A stretch of DNA of 64,000 bases, taken from contig NZ_JACIFV010000009.1 of NCBI RefSeq assembly GCF_014197535.1, positions 128,082 through 192,081 on the forward strand. Reading direction: 5' to 3'. Positions 26,970-35,992 of this stretch are shown here, piece after piece. The position numbers and the translations under genes are program-made. The notes under the pieces were generated by a model. It saw nothing but the letters and a program-made list of their open reading frames with translations, ran no database searches and had not been told where the DNA came from. The stretch is from Rhizobium aethiopicum (GTDB taxonomy: Bacteria > Pseudomonadota > Alphaproteobacteria > Rhizobiales > Rhizobiaceae). Position 1 is the first letter of the stretch; each line of letters begins with the position of its first letter.

Positions 26970-27878
26970 ATGACGAGCATCAACACCAATAACGCTGCGA
27001 TGGCAGCCCTCCAGACTCTGCGTGGCGTCAACCAGGGTCTCCAGACGACCCAGGCTCACGTTTCGTCCGGCTACCGCGTCGGCAAGGCTGCCGACAACGC
27101 TGCCTACTGGTCGATCGCAACGACCATGCGTTCTGATAACAAGGCTCTTTCGGCTGTTTCCGACGCTCTCGGTCTCGGCGCCGCCAAGGTCGACACCGCT
27201 TACTCCGCCATGGACAGCGCCATTGATGTCGTCGGCGACATCAAGGCCAAGCTCGTTGCCGCGACTGAAAACGGCGTCGACAAGGCCAAGGTCCAGGAAG
27301 AAATCAGCCAGCTGCAGCAGCAGCTCCTGAGCGTCGCTCAGTCGGCCTCCTTCTCCGGTGAAAACTGGGTTGCCGGCGCCAACGGCACCAAGAACGTCGT
27401 TGCCTCCTTCGTCCGCGACGGCTCCAACGCCGTTTCGGTCGTGATGACTGACTACGTTCTCGACAACAGCTCCACAGGCAACGTTCTGTTCGGCATGAGC
27501 GGCGGCGCGGTCGAAACCTCCACAGGTATCCTCGGTTCTTCGAACGGCGCGACCGGTTCGGTCTACGCGATGGACATCACCAACTTCACCCTCGGCGAGA
27601 TCCAGTCGGCTCTGACGAACGTCGAATCGGCTCTGAAGTCCATGACCAGCGCCGGTGCTGCTCTCGGCTCGATCTCCAAGCGTATCGAACTTCAGGAAAA
27701 CTTCGTGTCGGCTCTCAGCGACTCGATCGACTCCGGTATCGGCCGCCTCGTCGACGCCGACATGGAAGAAGAGTCCTCCAAACTCAGCGCCCTGCAGACC
27801 CAGCAGCAGCTCGCCGTCCAGTCGCTGTCGATCGCCAACTCCTCTTCGCAGACTATCCTGTCGCTCTTCCGCGGCTAA
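26970..27878 (+). CDS. flaB: Flagellin FlaB
   Basis: 302 residues, closely similar to FlaA along its whole length. N-terminus MTSINTNNAAMAALQTLRGV, C-terminus SLSIANSSSQTILSLFRG. A ~73-base stretch near the 3' end is identical to flaA, so recent exchange between the genes is likely. It is exported and polymerised with FlaA into the complex filament. It has its own upstream block and is followed by two hairpins, so it is probably a separate transcript. Confidence 0.95.
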   Translation: MTSINTNNAAMAALQTLRGVNQGLQTTQAHVSSGYRVGKAADNAAYWSIATTMRSDNKALSAVSDALGLGAAKVDTAYSAMDSAIDVVGDIKAKLVAATENGVDKAKVQEEISQLQQQLLSVAQSASFSGENWVAGANGTKNVVASFVRDGSNAVSVVMTDYVLDNSSTGNVLFGMSGGAVETSTGILGSSNGATGSVYAMDITNFTLGEIQSALTNVESALKSMTSAGAALGSISKRIELQENFVSALSDSIDSGIGRLVDADMEEESSKLSALQTQQQLAVQSLSIANSSSQTILSLFRG

Positions 27879-27896
27879 TAAGCGCCAGAAAATATG

Positions 27897-27959
27897 GCCC
27901 GCCGGTGTCCGGCGGGCACCTCGTATTCGAGCCGCGCTTCGATGAAGCGCGGCTTTCTT
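27897..27959 (+). terminator. Tandem hairpins/terminator after flaB
   Basis: First hairpin: GCCCGCCGG (27897-27905) with CCGGCGGGC (27909-27917). Second: AGCCGCGCTTC (27930-27940) with GAAGCGCGGCT (27944-27954), followed by TTCTTATTT. The second is the likely terminator; the first may protect the 3' end. Confidence 0.85.
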
Positions 27960-28046
27960 ATTTCCGTTAACGATTGATTAACCATAATGTTGTCTTCTCA
28001 GCTCAACGAGACGGCGGGTTAACCGACATTAACAACCGGTTAACAG

Positions 28047-28092
28047 GCATGAGGCTGATCCCCGTTCCCGGTAACATTCCGGAATGTCCCTT
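28047..28092 (+). promoter_or_regulatory. Conserved flagellin upstream block, flaC copy
   Basis: GGCATGAGGCTG (28047-28058), CCGG (28068-28071), then TCCGG (28078-28082) and AATGTCCC. TCCGG lies 47 bases before the ATG. Repeated GTTAAC motifs (28018-28044) precede it as in flaB. Confidence 0.6.
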
Positions 28093-28124
28093 TTTCCCAG
28101 ATGCCAACAAGGGGCAATCATTTC

Positions 28125-29036
28125 ATGACCAGCATTTTGACGAACGTCGCGGCGATGGCCGCTCTTCAGACACTCCGCGGAATCAACGACAGCCTCGAAG
28201 ACACGCAGAACCACGTCTCGTCGGGTTATCGTGTTGAAAAGGCTGCCGACAATGCCGCTTACTGGTCGATCGCAACGACCATGCGTTCGGACAACAAGGC
28301 GCTTTCGGCCGTGTCCGACGCTCTCGGTCTCGGCGCCGCCAAGGTCGACACCGCTTACTCCGCCATGGACAGCGCCATCGACGTCATCAGCGAGATCAAG
28401 GCGAAGATCGTCGCCGCAACCGAAAAGGGCGTCGACAAGACCAAGGTCCAGGAGGAAATCGGTCAGCTGCAGCAGCAGCTCCTGAGCATCGCGCAGTCGG
28501 CTTCCTTCTCCGGTGAAAACTGGGTCGCCGGCGCCGACGGCACCAAGAGCGTCGTGTCGACCTTCGTCCGCGACGGCAACGGCAACGTCTCGGTCAAGAC
28601 GACGGACTACGTCCTGGACACGAGCTCCACGGGCAACGTTCTCTTCGGCATGACTTCGACCGGTACGATCGAGACGAGTTCCGGCATCATCGGCACGTCC
28701 TACGGCACGATCGGTTCGATCTACTCTATGGACATCAGCACCTTCGGTTCGGCTGAGATCTCCATGGCCCTGACCTCGATTGAGGCCGGCCTCGAAGCAA
28801 TGACCAAGGCTGCCTCGCAGCTCGGTTCGATTTCGACCCGTATCGAATTGCAGGAAAACTTCGTCGGAGCGCTCAGCGACTCGATCGACTCGGGCGTCGG
28901 CCGCCTCGTCGATGCCGACATGGAAGAGGAATCGAGCAAGCTGACGGCGTTGCAAACCCAGCAGCAGCTGGCGATCCAGTCGCTGTCGATCGCCAACTCC
29001 AGCGCGCAGAACATCCTCACGCTGTTCCGCAGCTAA
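28125..29036 (+). CDS. flaC: Flagellin FlaC
   Basis: 303 residues from the ATG at 28125 (MTSILTNVAAMAALQTLRGI), preceded by AAGGGGC as in flaB. An upstream GTG/ATG extension is not needed. The terminal domains match FlaA/FlaB, while the centre differs (TSTGTIETSSGIIGTSYG). It ends SSAQNILTLFRS. It is probably a minor or co-polymerising filament subunit. The symbol follows gene order (third flagellin), so numbering rather than function is the uncertain part. Confidence 0.92.
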   Translation: MTSILTNVAAMAALQTLRGINDSLEDTQNHVSSGYRVEKAADNAAYWSIATTMRSDNKALSAVSDALGLGAAKVDTAYSAMDSAIDVISEIKAKIVAATEKGVDKTKVQEEIGQLQQQLLSIAQSASFSGENWVAGADGTKSVVSTFVRDGNGNVSVKTTDYVLDTSSTGNVLFGMTSTGTIETSSGIIGTSYGTIGSIYSMDISTFGSAEISMALTSIEAGLEAMTKAASQLGSISTRIELQENFVGALSDSIDSGVGRLVDADMEEESSKLTALQTQQQLAIQSLSIANSSAQNILTLFRS

Positions 29037-29100
29037 ATCAGCCGCTGAAGCTGGACCGAATCTTGCGCCGCCGTTCGGCTGCAAGCAGAAAACCTTCCGG

Positions 29101-29131
29101 ACCGCGCCCGAAACGGCGCGGTTCTTTATTT
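29101..29131 (+). terminator. Terminator after flaC
   Basis: ACCGCGCC (29101-29108) pairs with GGCGCGGT (29115-29122) around a 6-base loop, followed by TCTTTATTT. Confidence 0.8.
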
Positions 29132-29266
29132 AATATCAGTAGCTTGACTTGCGAGACAATCCGCTTGTCGCGCTCTCGGCGCCGCTCTTGCCCAACAAGT
29201 TGATATCGAGTTAACTTCGCCTTGAGTTGATTTGCTTTTGCGACGCGCCGGTGAAAACTCGCCGGA

Positions 29267-29312
29267 GGCATGAGGCCACTTCAGTCGCCGCCGGCAATCC
29301 GGCCTGCCCTTT
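29267..29312 (+). promoter_or_regulatory. Conserved flagellin upstream block, flaD copy
   Basis: GGCATGAGGCC (29267-29277), CCGG (29291-29294), then TCCGG (29298-29302) and CCTGCCC. It is the most divergent of the four, with a 3-base loop and TCCGG only 37 bases from the ATG. Confidence 0.5.
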
Positions 29313-29334
29313 CATCTTATTCCGAGACCTGTCG

Positions 29335-30297
29335 ATGACCGTTAAGATTACCAGCGCGGCCGCGGTGAATGCACTTGCGGTGCTGCGCAGCATCAACAAA
29401 GAAGCCAGTCAGACCCAGCAGCAAGTTTCTTCGGGCTATCGGATCGAGACGGCCGCGGACGATGCCTCCTACTGGTCGGTCGCCACCGTCATGCGTTCGG
29501 ACAGCACCAATCTCGGCACGATCGGCGATGCGCTCGGTCTCGGCGCTGCCAAGGTGGACGCGACCTACACGGCAATGAATTCGGCGATCGATCTCGTCAG
29601 CCAGATCCGCGCCAAGCTGGTTGCGGCAAGAGAGCCCGGCACCGACAAGGACAAGATCAATGCCGAGATCAGCGAATACAAGGAGCAGTTGAAGACAGTT
29701 GTCGAATCGACGTCGTTTGCAGGCGAGAACTGGTTGCTGAACAGTGACAAGACCGCGCCGCCGACATGGTCGGTCATTTCAGGCTTCGTGCGCGCCTCGA
29801 CGGGCGAATACCAGGCCCAGACCATCGACTTCGCTTCGTCGCAGACCATCCTCATCGACAAGAACAATGCGAGCGGTGGCCTGTTCACCAAGGCGATTGA
29901 TGCCCAGGCGATCAACAACAGCGGCACCGGACCGCGCAACTATTACCTGCTGGACGCCGGTTCGACCACGTCGGCGACGGGCAGCGAGATCGCGATCGAC
30001 AACAACACCACCGACGCCCAGCTGGTCGACATGCTCGATGTGACCGACGCCCTGTTCTCCTCGCTGACGACGACGGCCGCCTCCATCGGTGTGATGAAGA
30101 CGCGTATCGACGACCAGATCGACTACGCGGCCGATCTGTCGGATTCGATCGACAAGAGCGTCGGCGCGCTCGTCGATACCGATATGGATGAAGCTTCGAT
30201 CCGCCAGAAGGCGATTGAAACCCAGAAGCAGATGGCCGTCGAAGCGATCTCGATCCTCAACACGGCTGCAAGCAAGATCCTCATTCTGCTGGAGTAG
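29335..30297 (+). CDS. flaD: Flagellin FlaD
   Basis: 320 residues from the ATG at 29335 (MTVKITSAAAVNALAVLRSI); longer frames upstream contain a non-flagellin leader. It is clearly flagellin (QQVSSGYRIETAADDASYWS, KQMAVEAISILNTAASKILI) but diverges strongly from FlaA-C and has a longer, distinct centre. It ends in LLE rather than LFR. Such divergent members are usually minor filament components in rhizobia. It is the last of the four tandem flagellins. Confidence 0.92.
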   Translation: MTVKITSAAAVNALAVLRSINKEASQTQQQVSSGYRIETAADDASYWSVATVMRSDSTNLGTIGDALGLGAAKVDATYTAMNSAIDLVSQIRAKLVAAREPGTDKDKINAEISEYKEQLKTVVESTSFAGENWLLNSDKTAPPTWSVISGFVRASTGEYQAQTIDFASSQTILIDKNNASGGLFTKAIDAQAINNSGTGPRNYYLLDAGSTTSATGSEIAIDNNTTDAQLVDMLDVTDALFSSLTTTAASIGVMKTRIDDQIDYAADLSDSIDKSVGALVDTDMDEASIRQKAIETQKQMAVEAISILNTAASKILILLE

Positions 30298-30331
30298 AGC
30301 TGGGCGCGATCACCGATGGCGGCGGCGCCAT

Positions 30332-30361
30332 TCATCCTCGCGCAAGTTTGACTTCCTAGTT
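30332..30361 (+). promoter_or_regulatory. Candidate shared flagellar promoter/activator motif before the fliH-like gene
   Basis: CATCCTCGCGCAAG (30333-30346), ten free bases, then TAGTTTCC. This is one of the best-matching copies. It lies about 140 bases before the fliH-like ATG, with a degenerate palindromic repeat between them. Confidence 0.55.
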
Positions 30362-30362
30362 T

Positions 30363-30400
30363 CCGGCATGAAGGCATCGTCCGAAAATCGTGCCGGCGCA
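30363..30400 (+). repeat. Degenerate copy of a rhizobial palindromic element
   Basis: GCATGAAGGCATCGTCCGAA with following AAATCG resembles the left arm of the element at 46308-46357 (GCATGATGTCGTCCGAAAAC). Only part is conserved. Confidence 0.35.
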
Positions 30401-30499
30401 AGGTCAAGCCCTTGTTCGCTGCGAAGGACATGTCGCGCGCAAGGTCATTTTGAACGGGGGCGGGCATGCCGCACGTTTCCCGGACGCTGGATGGTTTCT

Positions 30500-31129
30500 A
30501 TGAGCATTTCGCTTTCTCGGTATTTGAAGGACTTCGGCGAACCGAAGCCGTCAGCGCCGATCATCGATATCGACGATTTGGCCGGAGATGTTTTTCCGGA
30601 GACGCCGAGCGAACCGCCGGTCGACATCGAGGCGGAGCGGCGCGAGGCCTATGCGCAAGGCCATGCGGCGGCGACCGCTGATTTGACCGAGAAATACGAA
30701 AGCGAGGCGCGCGCCCTGGCCGAGGCCCATGCGCGCGCGCTCGAGGAACTGAAGATTCGCTACGAAGTGGAGGCGGCGGCGGTCATTGCATCCCGCGTCC
30801 TCGATATCGCCGAAGAAGTCGCTCAGCTGGTCAGCGCCGGCGCAGCCACGGCCATTGCGCCCGTCATGACGGAAGCGCTGGCGGCCAAGGCTGCCGAAAG
30901 TCTCGCCGCTTTGCTGCGTGAAGCGATTCTCGAAGGCGCGGCCGGACCGATCGTCGTCAGGGGGCCGACCAGCCTCTTCGACATATTGAAAGCCGAGCTC
31001 GGCGAACATGCCGCGGCGGTTCGGCACATCGAGGCCGACGATGTCGATCTAGCCGTCGAAATCGGTGAATCCGTCATCGTCACCCGTATGTCCGCTTGGG
31101 CGGCCAGCTTGAAGAAAGTTCTCGAATGA
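30500..31129 (+). CDS. FliH-like flagellar export protein (candidate)
   Basis: 209 residues from the ATG at 30500; an ATG at 30491 is also possible. An acidic N-terminus leads into an Ala/Glu-rich coiled coil ([40 protein letters not shown]). The C-terminal domain ends [20 protein letters not shown] then [15 protein letters not shown]. Length, layout and the last segment resemble FliH, the stator of the FliI ATPase. No other FliH is seen in the window. It overlaps motB by ATGA and heads the motB-motC-fliK operon. The FliH assignment is my inference. Confidence 0.65.
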   Translation: MSISLSRYLKDFGEPKPSAPIIDIDDLAGDVFPETPSEPPVDIEAERREAYAQGHAAATADLTEKYESEARALAEAHARALEELKIRYEVEAAAVIASRVLDIAEEVAQLVSAGAATAIAPVMTEALAAKAAESLAALLREAILEGAAGPIVVRGPTSLFDILKAELGEHAAAVRHIEADDVDLAVEIGESVIVTRMSAWAASLKKVLE

Positions 31130-32463
31130 GCGACGGCGAAAACCATCACCACGGCAGAAACGAGATCATTATCGTCAAGCGGCATGGCGGCGGTGATCAC
31201 GATGGTGCCCATGGCGGTGCGTGGAAAATTGCCTATGCCGACTTCATGACGGCGATGATGGCATTCTTCCTGGTCATGTGGCTGGTCAACGCCGCCAACG
31301 AGGAGACCAAGGCCGCGGTCGCGACCTATTTCAATCCGATCAAGCTTGCCGACGAAAAGCCGACCGAGAAAGGCTTGAAGAAGCCTGTCGATCACGCCGA
31401 GGGCGAGGAGAAGAAAGAAAAGTCGAAACAGAAGGAAGATAATCCGACCGAGGGCAAGTCGGCCGCCGATGGTGACGACCAGACATCGACCTCAGGCGAC
31501 CAGACCAATTATTCCGAGGCCGATTTCTTCGAGAATCCCTATTCGGTTCTCGCCGAGATCGCCCAGGAGGTCGGCCAGCAGGCCAATGTCAGCGCCAAGG
31601 GCGATGGCGGCGCCGCCGATTCCGGCCCTGCCACCGGCGCCGATGGCGGGCAAGCCTATCGCGATCCCTTCGATCCGGATTTCTGGACAAAGCAGGTCGA
31701 GGTGACAACGGCCGGAAAACCCTTGCCGCCCGGCAAAAGCGAGCAGCAGGCGACCGAGAGCGAGACGACGGAGATCGCCAAGGCCGAGGATATGAAGCCG
31801 GTGCCTTTGGCGACCGATCAGAAGCCCGCTAAGGAAGCTCCCGCCAAAGAAGCCAAGGAGACCAGGGAAACGACCGGCGCCGCCGAGGCCAAGGACGGCA
31901 AGGCGACGAATGGCAAAGCGCCCGAGGAGAAGAAGGCGGAAGCTCGGAAGGATGCCGAGCATCAGAAGGAAGCCGACAAGAGCGCGGCTGGGGCCGAGCA
32001 GCAGCAGAAGGAAGCCGAACAGCTTCAGGCGCAGATCGCGCAACAGATCGGCGGTGTTGCCGGCAAGCTCGCCGAAGGCCTGACAGTGACGGCGGCCGAA
32101 GGCGGCCTGCTGGTCAGCATCTCCGACCAGAACGACGATTCGATGTTCAATATCGGTTCGGCTGTCCCGCGCCAGGAGATGGTGCTCGCCATGGCAAAGA
32201 TCGGGACGATCCTGAAGGAGAGGGGTGGCGCAGTCGCCATCCGCGGCCACACGGACGGGCGCCAATACAAGGGTGGGCAGAACGAGAACTGGCGGCTTTC
32301 GATGGATCGCGCCCAGAGCGCCTATTACATGCTTGTGCGCGGCGGGCTGGACGAGACGCGCGTCTCCCAGGTCTCCGGTTTCGCCGACCGTCGGCTGAAG
32401 CTCCCCGCCGACCCGTTCAACGCGGCCAACCGCCGGATCGAGATCCTGGTGCAGGCGGAATAG
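31126..32463 (+). CDS. motB: Flagellar stator protein MotB
   Basis: 445 residues. A His-rich N-terminus is followed by a single membrane helix containing the proton-binding aspartate D39 ([20 protein letters not shown]). The C-terminal OmpA-like peptidoglycan-binding domain has [20 protein letters not shown] then [17 protein letters not shown]. Between them lie about 230 residues rich in Lys, Glu, Ala and Asp, much longer than in enteric MotB. In rhizobia this periplasmic part contacts MotC. The ATG overlaps the stop of the FliH-like gene. Confidence 0.96.
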   Translation: MSDGENHHHGRNEIIIVKRHGGGDHDGAHGGAWKIAYADFMTAMMAFFLVMWLVNAANEETKAAVATYFNPIKLADEKPTEKGLKKPVDHAEGEEKKEKSKQKEDNPTEGKSAADGDDQTSTSGDQTNYSEADFFENPYSVLAEIAQEVGQQANVSAKGDGGAADSGPATGADGGQAYRDPFDPDFWTKQVEVTTAGKPLPPGKSEQQATESETTEIAKAEDMKPVPLATDQKPAKEAPAKEAKETRETTGAAEAKDGKATNGKAPEEKKAEARKDAEHQKEADKSAAGAEQQQKEAEQLQAQIAQQIGGVAGKLAEGLTVTAAEGGLLVSISDQNDDSMFNIGSAVPRQEMVLAMAKIGTILKERGGAVAIRGHTDGRQYKGGQNENWRLSMDRAQSAYYMLVRGGLDETRVSQVSGFADRRLKLPADPFNAANRRIEILVQAE

Positions 32464-32473
32464 GGATAGTCGG

Positions 32474-33769
32474 ATGGCGCGTCGGCAGCATCGCTACGTC
32501 GGATTTATGGCCCTCGGCCTGGCGATGCTTTCGCCTGCCGCAGGCAAAGCGCAGGATCCGGACGATCTTGCGCCGTACAAGATGCTGCGGTCGCTGCAGT
32601 TCGTGCAGGATTCGGTCGTTGCCGGCGATCATTCGGCCGGCGAAATGCAGCGCTTCATGCTGGGCACGATCGACGAGCGGCTGCGAACAGCTGATACAAC
32701 GATTTTCGATGACGACCGCAATGTCGATGCGGCGCTGATCTATACGATGAGCGGCGGCAATCCCCAGACGCTCGAATATCTGATCGCCCATGACGTCAAC
32801 GGCTATTTCGACAACCGCGTCACCGATGTGCTGCGCAAATATCTGACCGGCAAGGGGCTGCTCGTCGCCAAGACGCTGGAGGAAACCGCCAGGGAATATC
32901 GCGACAAGAAGATCGGTCCATACCTCGCGCTGATCGGCGGCAACGTGATGATCGCCACGAAACCGACAGATGCGCTTGACCTCTACGACCAGGCACGTCT
33001 CGCCGCGCCGGGCACGATCGTCGAGGAGGCGGCCTTGCGCCGTTCCCTCGCCATCTGCGTCGACAAGGGAATGCTCGACAAGGGACTCGCCTATTCGCAG
33101 CGTTATGCCAGACGCTTCCTGCATTCGCCCTATGCCAGCCAGTTCGCTGATCTTTTCGTCAAGCTTGTCGTCGCCCATGATCACGACGTGAAACCGCAGG
33201 ATGTCGTCGATATCCTCTCCTTCATGGATGCCCCGCGCCAGCGCGAGGTCTATCTGCGCATCGCCCGCGCCGCCGCGATAGCGGGCAAGCCGGAGCTGGC
33301 GCGCATGGCGGTCGAACATGTGCAGTTGCTTGGCGCGGGCACCGACAATGCCTTCGGCCCGCTCGCAGATTTTTATGGCGGCATGGCCGGCCTTCCCACG
33401 GACGATATCGACCAGGCGGCGAAGAATGTCAGTGGCATCGACGGCGAAACGCTTTCGCCGCGGGATCAGGCGCTGCAGGCGGCGGCGCGGTCCGTTGCCG
33501 AGCAGATTCTGCGTGAGCCGGATCTGGCAAGCTTGACGCAAGCATCCAATCCTAACACTTCTCAACAAGAAATCACTTCTGAAAAGGCTGCGGCGATAGC
33601 CATGCAACCGGGGACGCCAGGCGCGCCTCCCGAGCCTGTTCCGGGAGGTGTGGCATCGACTGGCCAGAGCCAGGATACCGACTCCTCATTCAACGCATTT
33701 GTGACGACCAGCCGATCCAAGCTCGACGAGATCGATGGTCTTCTGGCGCAGGAAGGCAACGAACAATGA
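32474..33769 (+). CDS. motC: Periplasmic motility protein MotC
   Basis: 431 residues with a signal peptide (about 1-26, FMALGLAMLSPAAGKAQ). The mature protein is mostly helical, beginning DDLAPYKMLRSLQFVQDSVV, with a Pro/Gly-rich linker near 375-395. MotC is specific to rhizobia and relatives; it binds the periplasmic part of MotB and is needed for torque. It depends on the chaperone MotE (20855). It lies 10 bases after motB and overlaps fliK by ATGA. Confidence 0.93.
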   Translation: MARRQHRYVGFMALGLAMLSPAAGKAQDPDDLAPYKMLRSLQFVQDSVVAGDHSAGEMQRFMLGTIDERLRTADTTIFDDDRNVDAALIYTMSGGNPQTLEYLIAHDVNGYFDNRVTDVLRKYLTGKGLLVAKTLEETAREYRDKKIGPYLALIGGNVMIATKPTDALDLYDQARLAAPGTIVEEAALRRSLAICVDKGMLDKGLAYSQRYARRFLHSPYASQFADLFVKLVVAHDHDVKPQDVVDILSFMDAPRQREVYLRIARAAAIAGKPELARMAVEHVQLLGAGTDNAFGPLADFYGGMAGLPTDDIDQAAKNVSGIDGETLSPRDQALQAAARSVAEQILREPDLASLTQASNPNTSQQEITSEKAAAIAMQPGTPGAPPEPVPGGVASTGQSQDTDSSFNAFVTTSRSKLDEIDGLLAQEGNEQ

Positions 33770-35208
33770 TGGATTTGAGCGTCTCGGGCGGAGCCTCCGG
33801 TGCGGAGGCGGCTGCGGCCGCGAAATCCGCGAAGGCTGGAAAGGGCGATGCCGCCGGTCAGCAGGGCGGCTTCTCCGATGTGCTTGCCAAGACAGGCGGC
33901 AGCGCCGTCGACGACGCGCCCGACGATGCACAGCCGGATCAGGGTGTCGCCGATGGCGATCCAGGGAAAGTGGCGCGGACGATCCGCAGCCGCAGCAGCA
34001 CCAAACCGCTGATCGATCTCGGCAGCGCCGCGCTGAAGGCACAGGCCGACGTGCAGCCGGAAACGGTCGCCAATGTCGAAAAGGTCGCCGCAAAGCCTGC
34101 GAAGGATGGGCTCAAATTGCCGGCCGGCGTCGGCAAGCCCGATGCCAAGGATCAATCAGCCGACGAGGCCGCGCAGGCGGCGAAGGGCGTCAAGCGCGTC
34201 AAGACGGAGATCTCGAAAACAGATGCGGATACGGACGGTGAGGCCGAGGACGGCGGCGTTTCCGATGTGCTCGGTTTGCTGAAGCAGGAGCCCGCCGATG
34301 GCACGGTCGCTTTGCCGGCCGCCGCAGCCGCCCATCAAGCCATCACCAAGACCGGCGAGGCCGGAACTGCCGAGAAGACGGCCGCTGGTATCGAAGCCAA
34401 AACGAGCGGGCACGCATCCGACGCCCTGGCGGTCGTCAGCGGCAATGTCGAAAGCGTCAAGGCTGATGATATCAAGGTTCCCGGCGCCGAGAACACCGAA
34501 GCCGCCGACGGCCGAACGTTCCGGATCAGCCGCGCCGATGGCCGCGGCGTGTCGATGGACGTTCACCTCGGCGCGGAACAGGCCGGGTCCAAGGACGGTG
34601 CGAAGAAGACCGATCTCGAGAACGTCTCGGTCCTCGAATCGCGCCGTTATATCGGCCTGGCGCAGAATACCAATTCCGCTGCGGTCACCGCCGCTCTCTC
34701 TGGTGATTCCGAATGGGCGCGCGCCATGCAGCCGAGTTCGGCGCTCTCCAACGCGGCGGAATGGACGAGCACCGGTAAGGTGGTCAATACGCTGAAGATC
34801 CAGATGAACCCGATCGATCTCGGCCTGGTGACGGCGACCATGCGCCTGACCGGCGACGCCCTGAACGTCGACCTCAAGGTCGAAACCGGCGCCGCCTACC
34901 GGCAGCTGAAGGAAGATCACGGCAAGATTCTCGAATCCCTTCGCAGCCAGGGCTATGCGGTCGACAACGTCACCATCAGCATGGCCCCTGTCGAGCGGGC
35001 CGACGCCGGCAATCAGGCCGACAGCCAGGGGCAGGCCTCCCAGCAGCAGTCGCTCCCTCAGCAAGGGCAGGGCGGCGAGGCGCGCGAGCGCCACAATCAG
35101 ATGGCGCAGCGGACGGATGGAGGCTTCAATGGCGCAGGCGAGACCGGTTTCGAAGACGTCTCTGCTGGCAGTGATCGCAGCAGCGGCGCTGGCGGCGTTT
35201 ACCTCTGA
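33766..35208 (+). CDS. fliK: Hook-length control protein FliK (MotD)
   Basis: 480 residues. The first ~330 are low-complexity, rich in Ala, Asp and Lys, as in FliK rulers. The conserved C-terminal switch domain reads TLKIQMNPIDLGLVTATMRL, DALNVDLKVETGAAYRQLKE and LESLRSQGYAVDNVTISM. The rhizobial gene was first named motD and later recognised as fliK. It measures hook length and triggers the FlhB specificity switch. It starts at overlapping ATGA with motC and its last 80 bases overlap the next gene in another frame. Confidence 0.92.
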   Translation: MMDLSVSGGASGAEAAAAAKSAKAGKGDAAGQQGGFSDVLAKTGGSAVDDAPDDAQPDQGVADGDPGKVARTIRSRSSTKPLIDLGSAALKAQADVQPETVANVEKVAAKPAKDGLKLPAGVGKPDAKDQSADEAAQAAKGVKRVKTEISKTDADTDGEAEDGGVSDVLGLLKQEPADGTVALPAAAAAHQAITKTGEAGTAEKTAAGIEAKTSGHASDALAVVSGNVESVKADDIKVPGAENTEAADGRTFRISRADGRGVSMDVHLGAEQAGSKDGAKKTDLENVSVLESRRYIGLAQNTNSAAVTAALSGDSEWARAMQPSSALSNAAEWTSTGKVVNTLKIQMNPIDLGLVTATMRLTGDALNVDLKVETGAAYRQLKEDHGKILESLRSQGYAVDNVTISMAPVERADAGNQADSQGQASQQQSLPQQGQGGEARERHNQMAQRTDGGFNGAGETGFEDVSAGSDRSSGAGGVYL

Positions 35209-35713
35209 GGCAGCCGCTTCCACCGGTGCCTGCGAACGCGAAATCCAGTCGGCTGCGGTGAAATACGGTATCCCGGAAGGCATCCTCTATTCGGTCGGCC
35301 TGACGGAGACCGGTCGCAAGGGCTCACTCTATCCCTATGCTATGAACGTCGAAGGCAGGGCGATTTTTCCGCCCTCGGAAGAAGATGCGATGAGGCAGTT
35401 CGATGTCGCCCGCAGGAGCGGGGCGAAGCTCATCGACATCGGCTGCATGCAGATCAATCACTATTATCACGGCGAGAATTTCGCCTCCGCCGAAGATATG
35501 TTCGATCCGCATCGCAACGTCGAATATGCGGCGAAGTTTCTCCGCAACCTGCATGACCGTCATGAGACGTGGACGATGGCGGTAGCCCGATACCATGCAG
35601 GGCCGAACAACAACCCCGCGCAAAAGCAATATGTCTGCCGCGTCATCGCCAATTTGGTGGCCACCGGCTATGGCAAATGGACTCCCAATGCGAGTAACTT
35701 CTGCCAAAATTAG
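35129..35713 (+). CDS. Periplasmic lytic transglycosylase of the flagellar cluster (SLT domain)
   Basis: 194 residues from the ATG at 35129, which has GGAGG five bases upstream. Residues ~1-30 form a Sec signal peptide (SLLAVIAAAALAAFTSEAAA). The mature part is a single SLT goose-lysozyme-like domain: GIPEGILYSVGLTETGRKG with the likely catalytic glutamate, IGCMQINHYYH, and MAVARYHAGPNNN. Such enzymes open peptidoglycan for the rod, replacing the muramidase half of FlgJ. The gene lies inside and beyond the fliK end, overlapping it by 80 bases. Confidence 0.88.
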   Translation: MAQARPVSKTSLLAVIAAAALAAFTSEAAASTGACEREIQSAAVKYGIPEGILYSVGLTETGRKGSLYPYAMNVEGRAIFPPSEEDAMRQFDVARRSGAKLIDIGCMQINHYYHGENFASAEDMFDPHRNVEYAAKFLRNLHDRHETWTMAVARYHAGPNNNPAQKQYVCRVIANLVATGYGKWTPNASNFCQN

Positions 35714-35992
35714 TTCAACCAAAGATAGAAGTGCCAGATTATGACGAAACTGTGCGTAATGTGGCAGGAATCCGGCGCCAAATGGGTGTGCAAGTCACAT
35801 TTAACAACTCGTTAACTTTTCCACGAAACTTTTGTGTGGATATCCGAGAGTGGCCACTAGATGTAGATCAAATCGCCACGCAGGTCTTAATCAATTATTA
35901 ATTTCTGCCATTCACTTTAACGAGTTGTCGCCGATTCGCGCGATTCGTACCCATAGATCATCGAAGTGCCACACTGATTCGGAGGCGGACGA
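35714..35992 (+). promoter_or_regulatory. rem upstream region
   Basis: 279 bases without a gene, AT-richer than its surroundings, with several TTAA-containing stretches. A degenerate version of the shared flagellar motif may be present: CACGCAGG (35877-35884), 11 bases, then TATTAATTTC. No certain promoter can be drawn. VisNR would be expected to act here. Confidence 0.4.
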
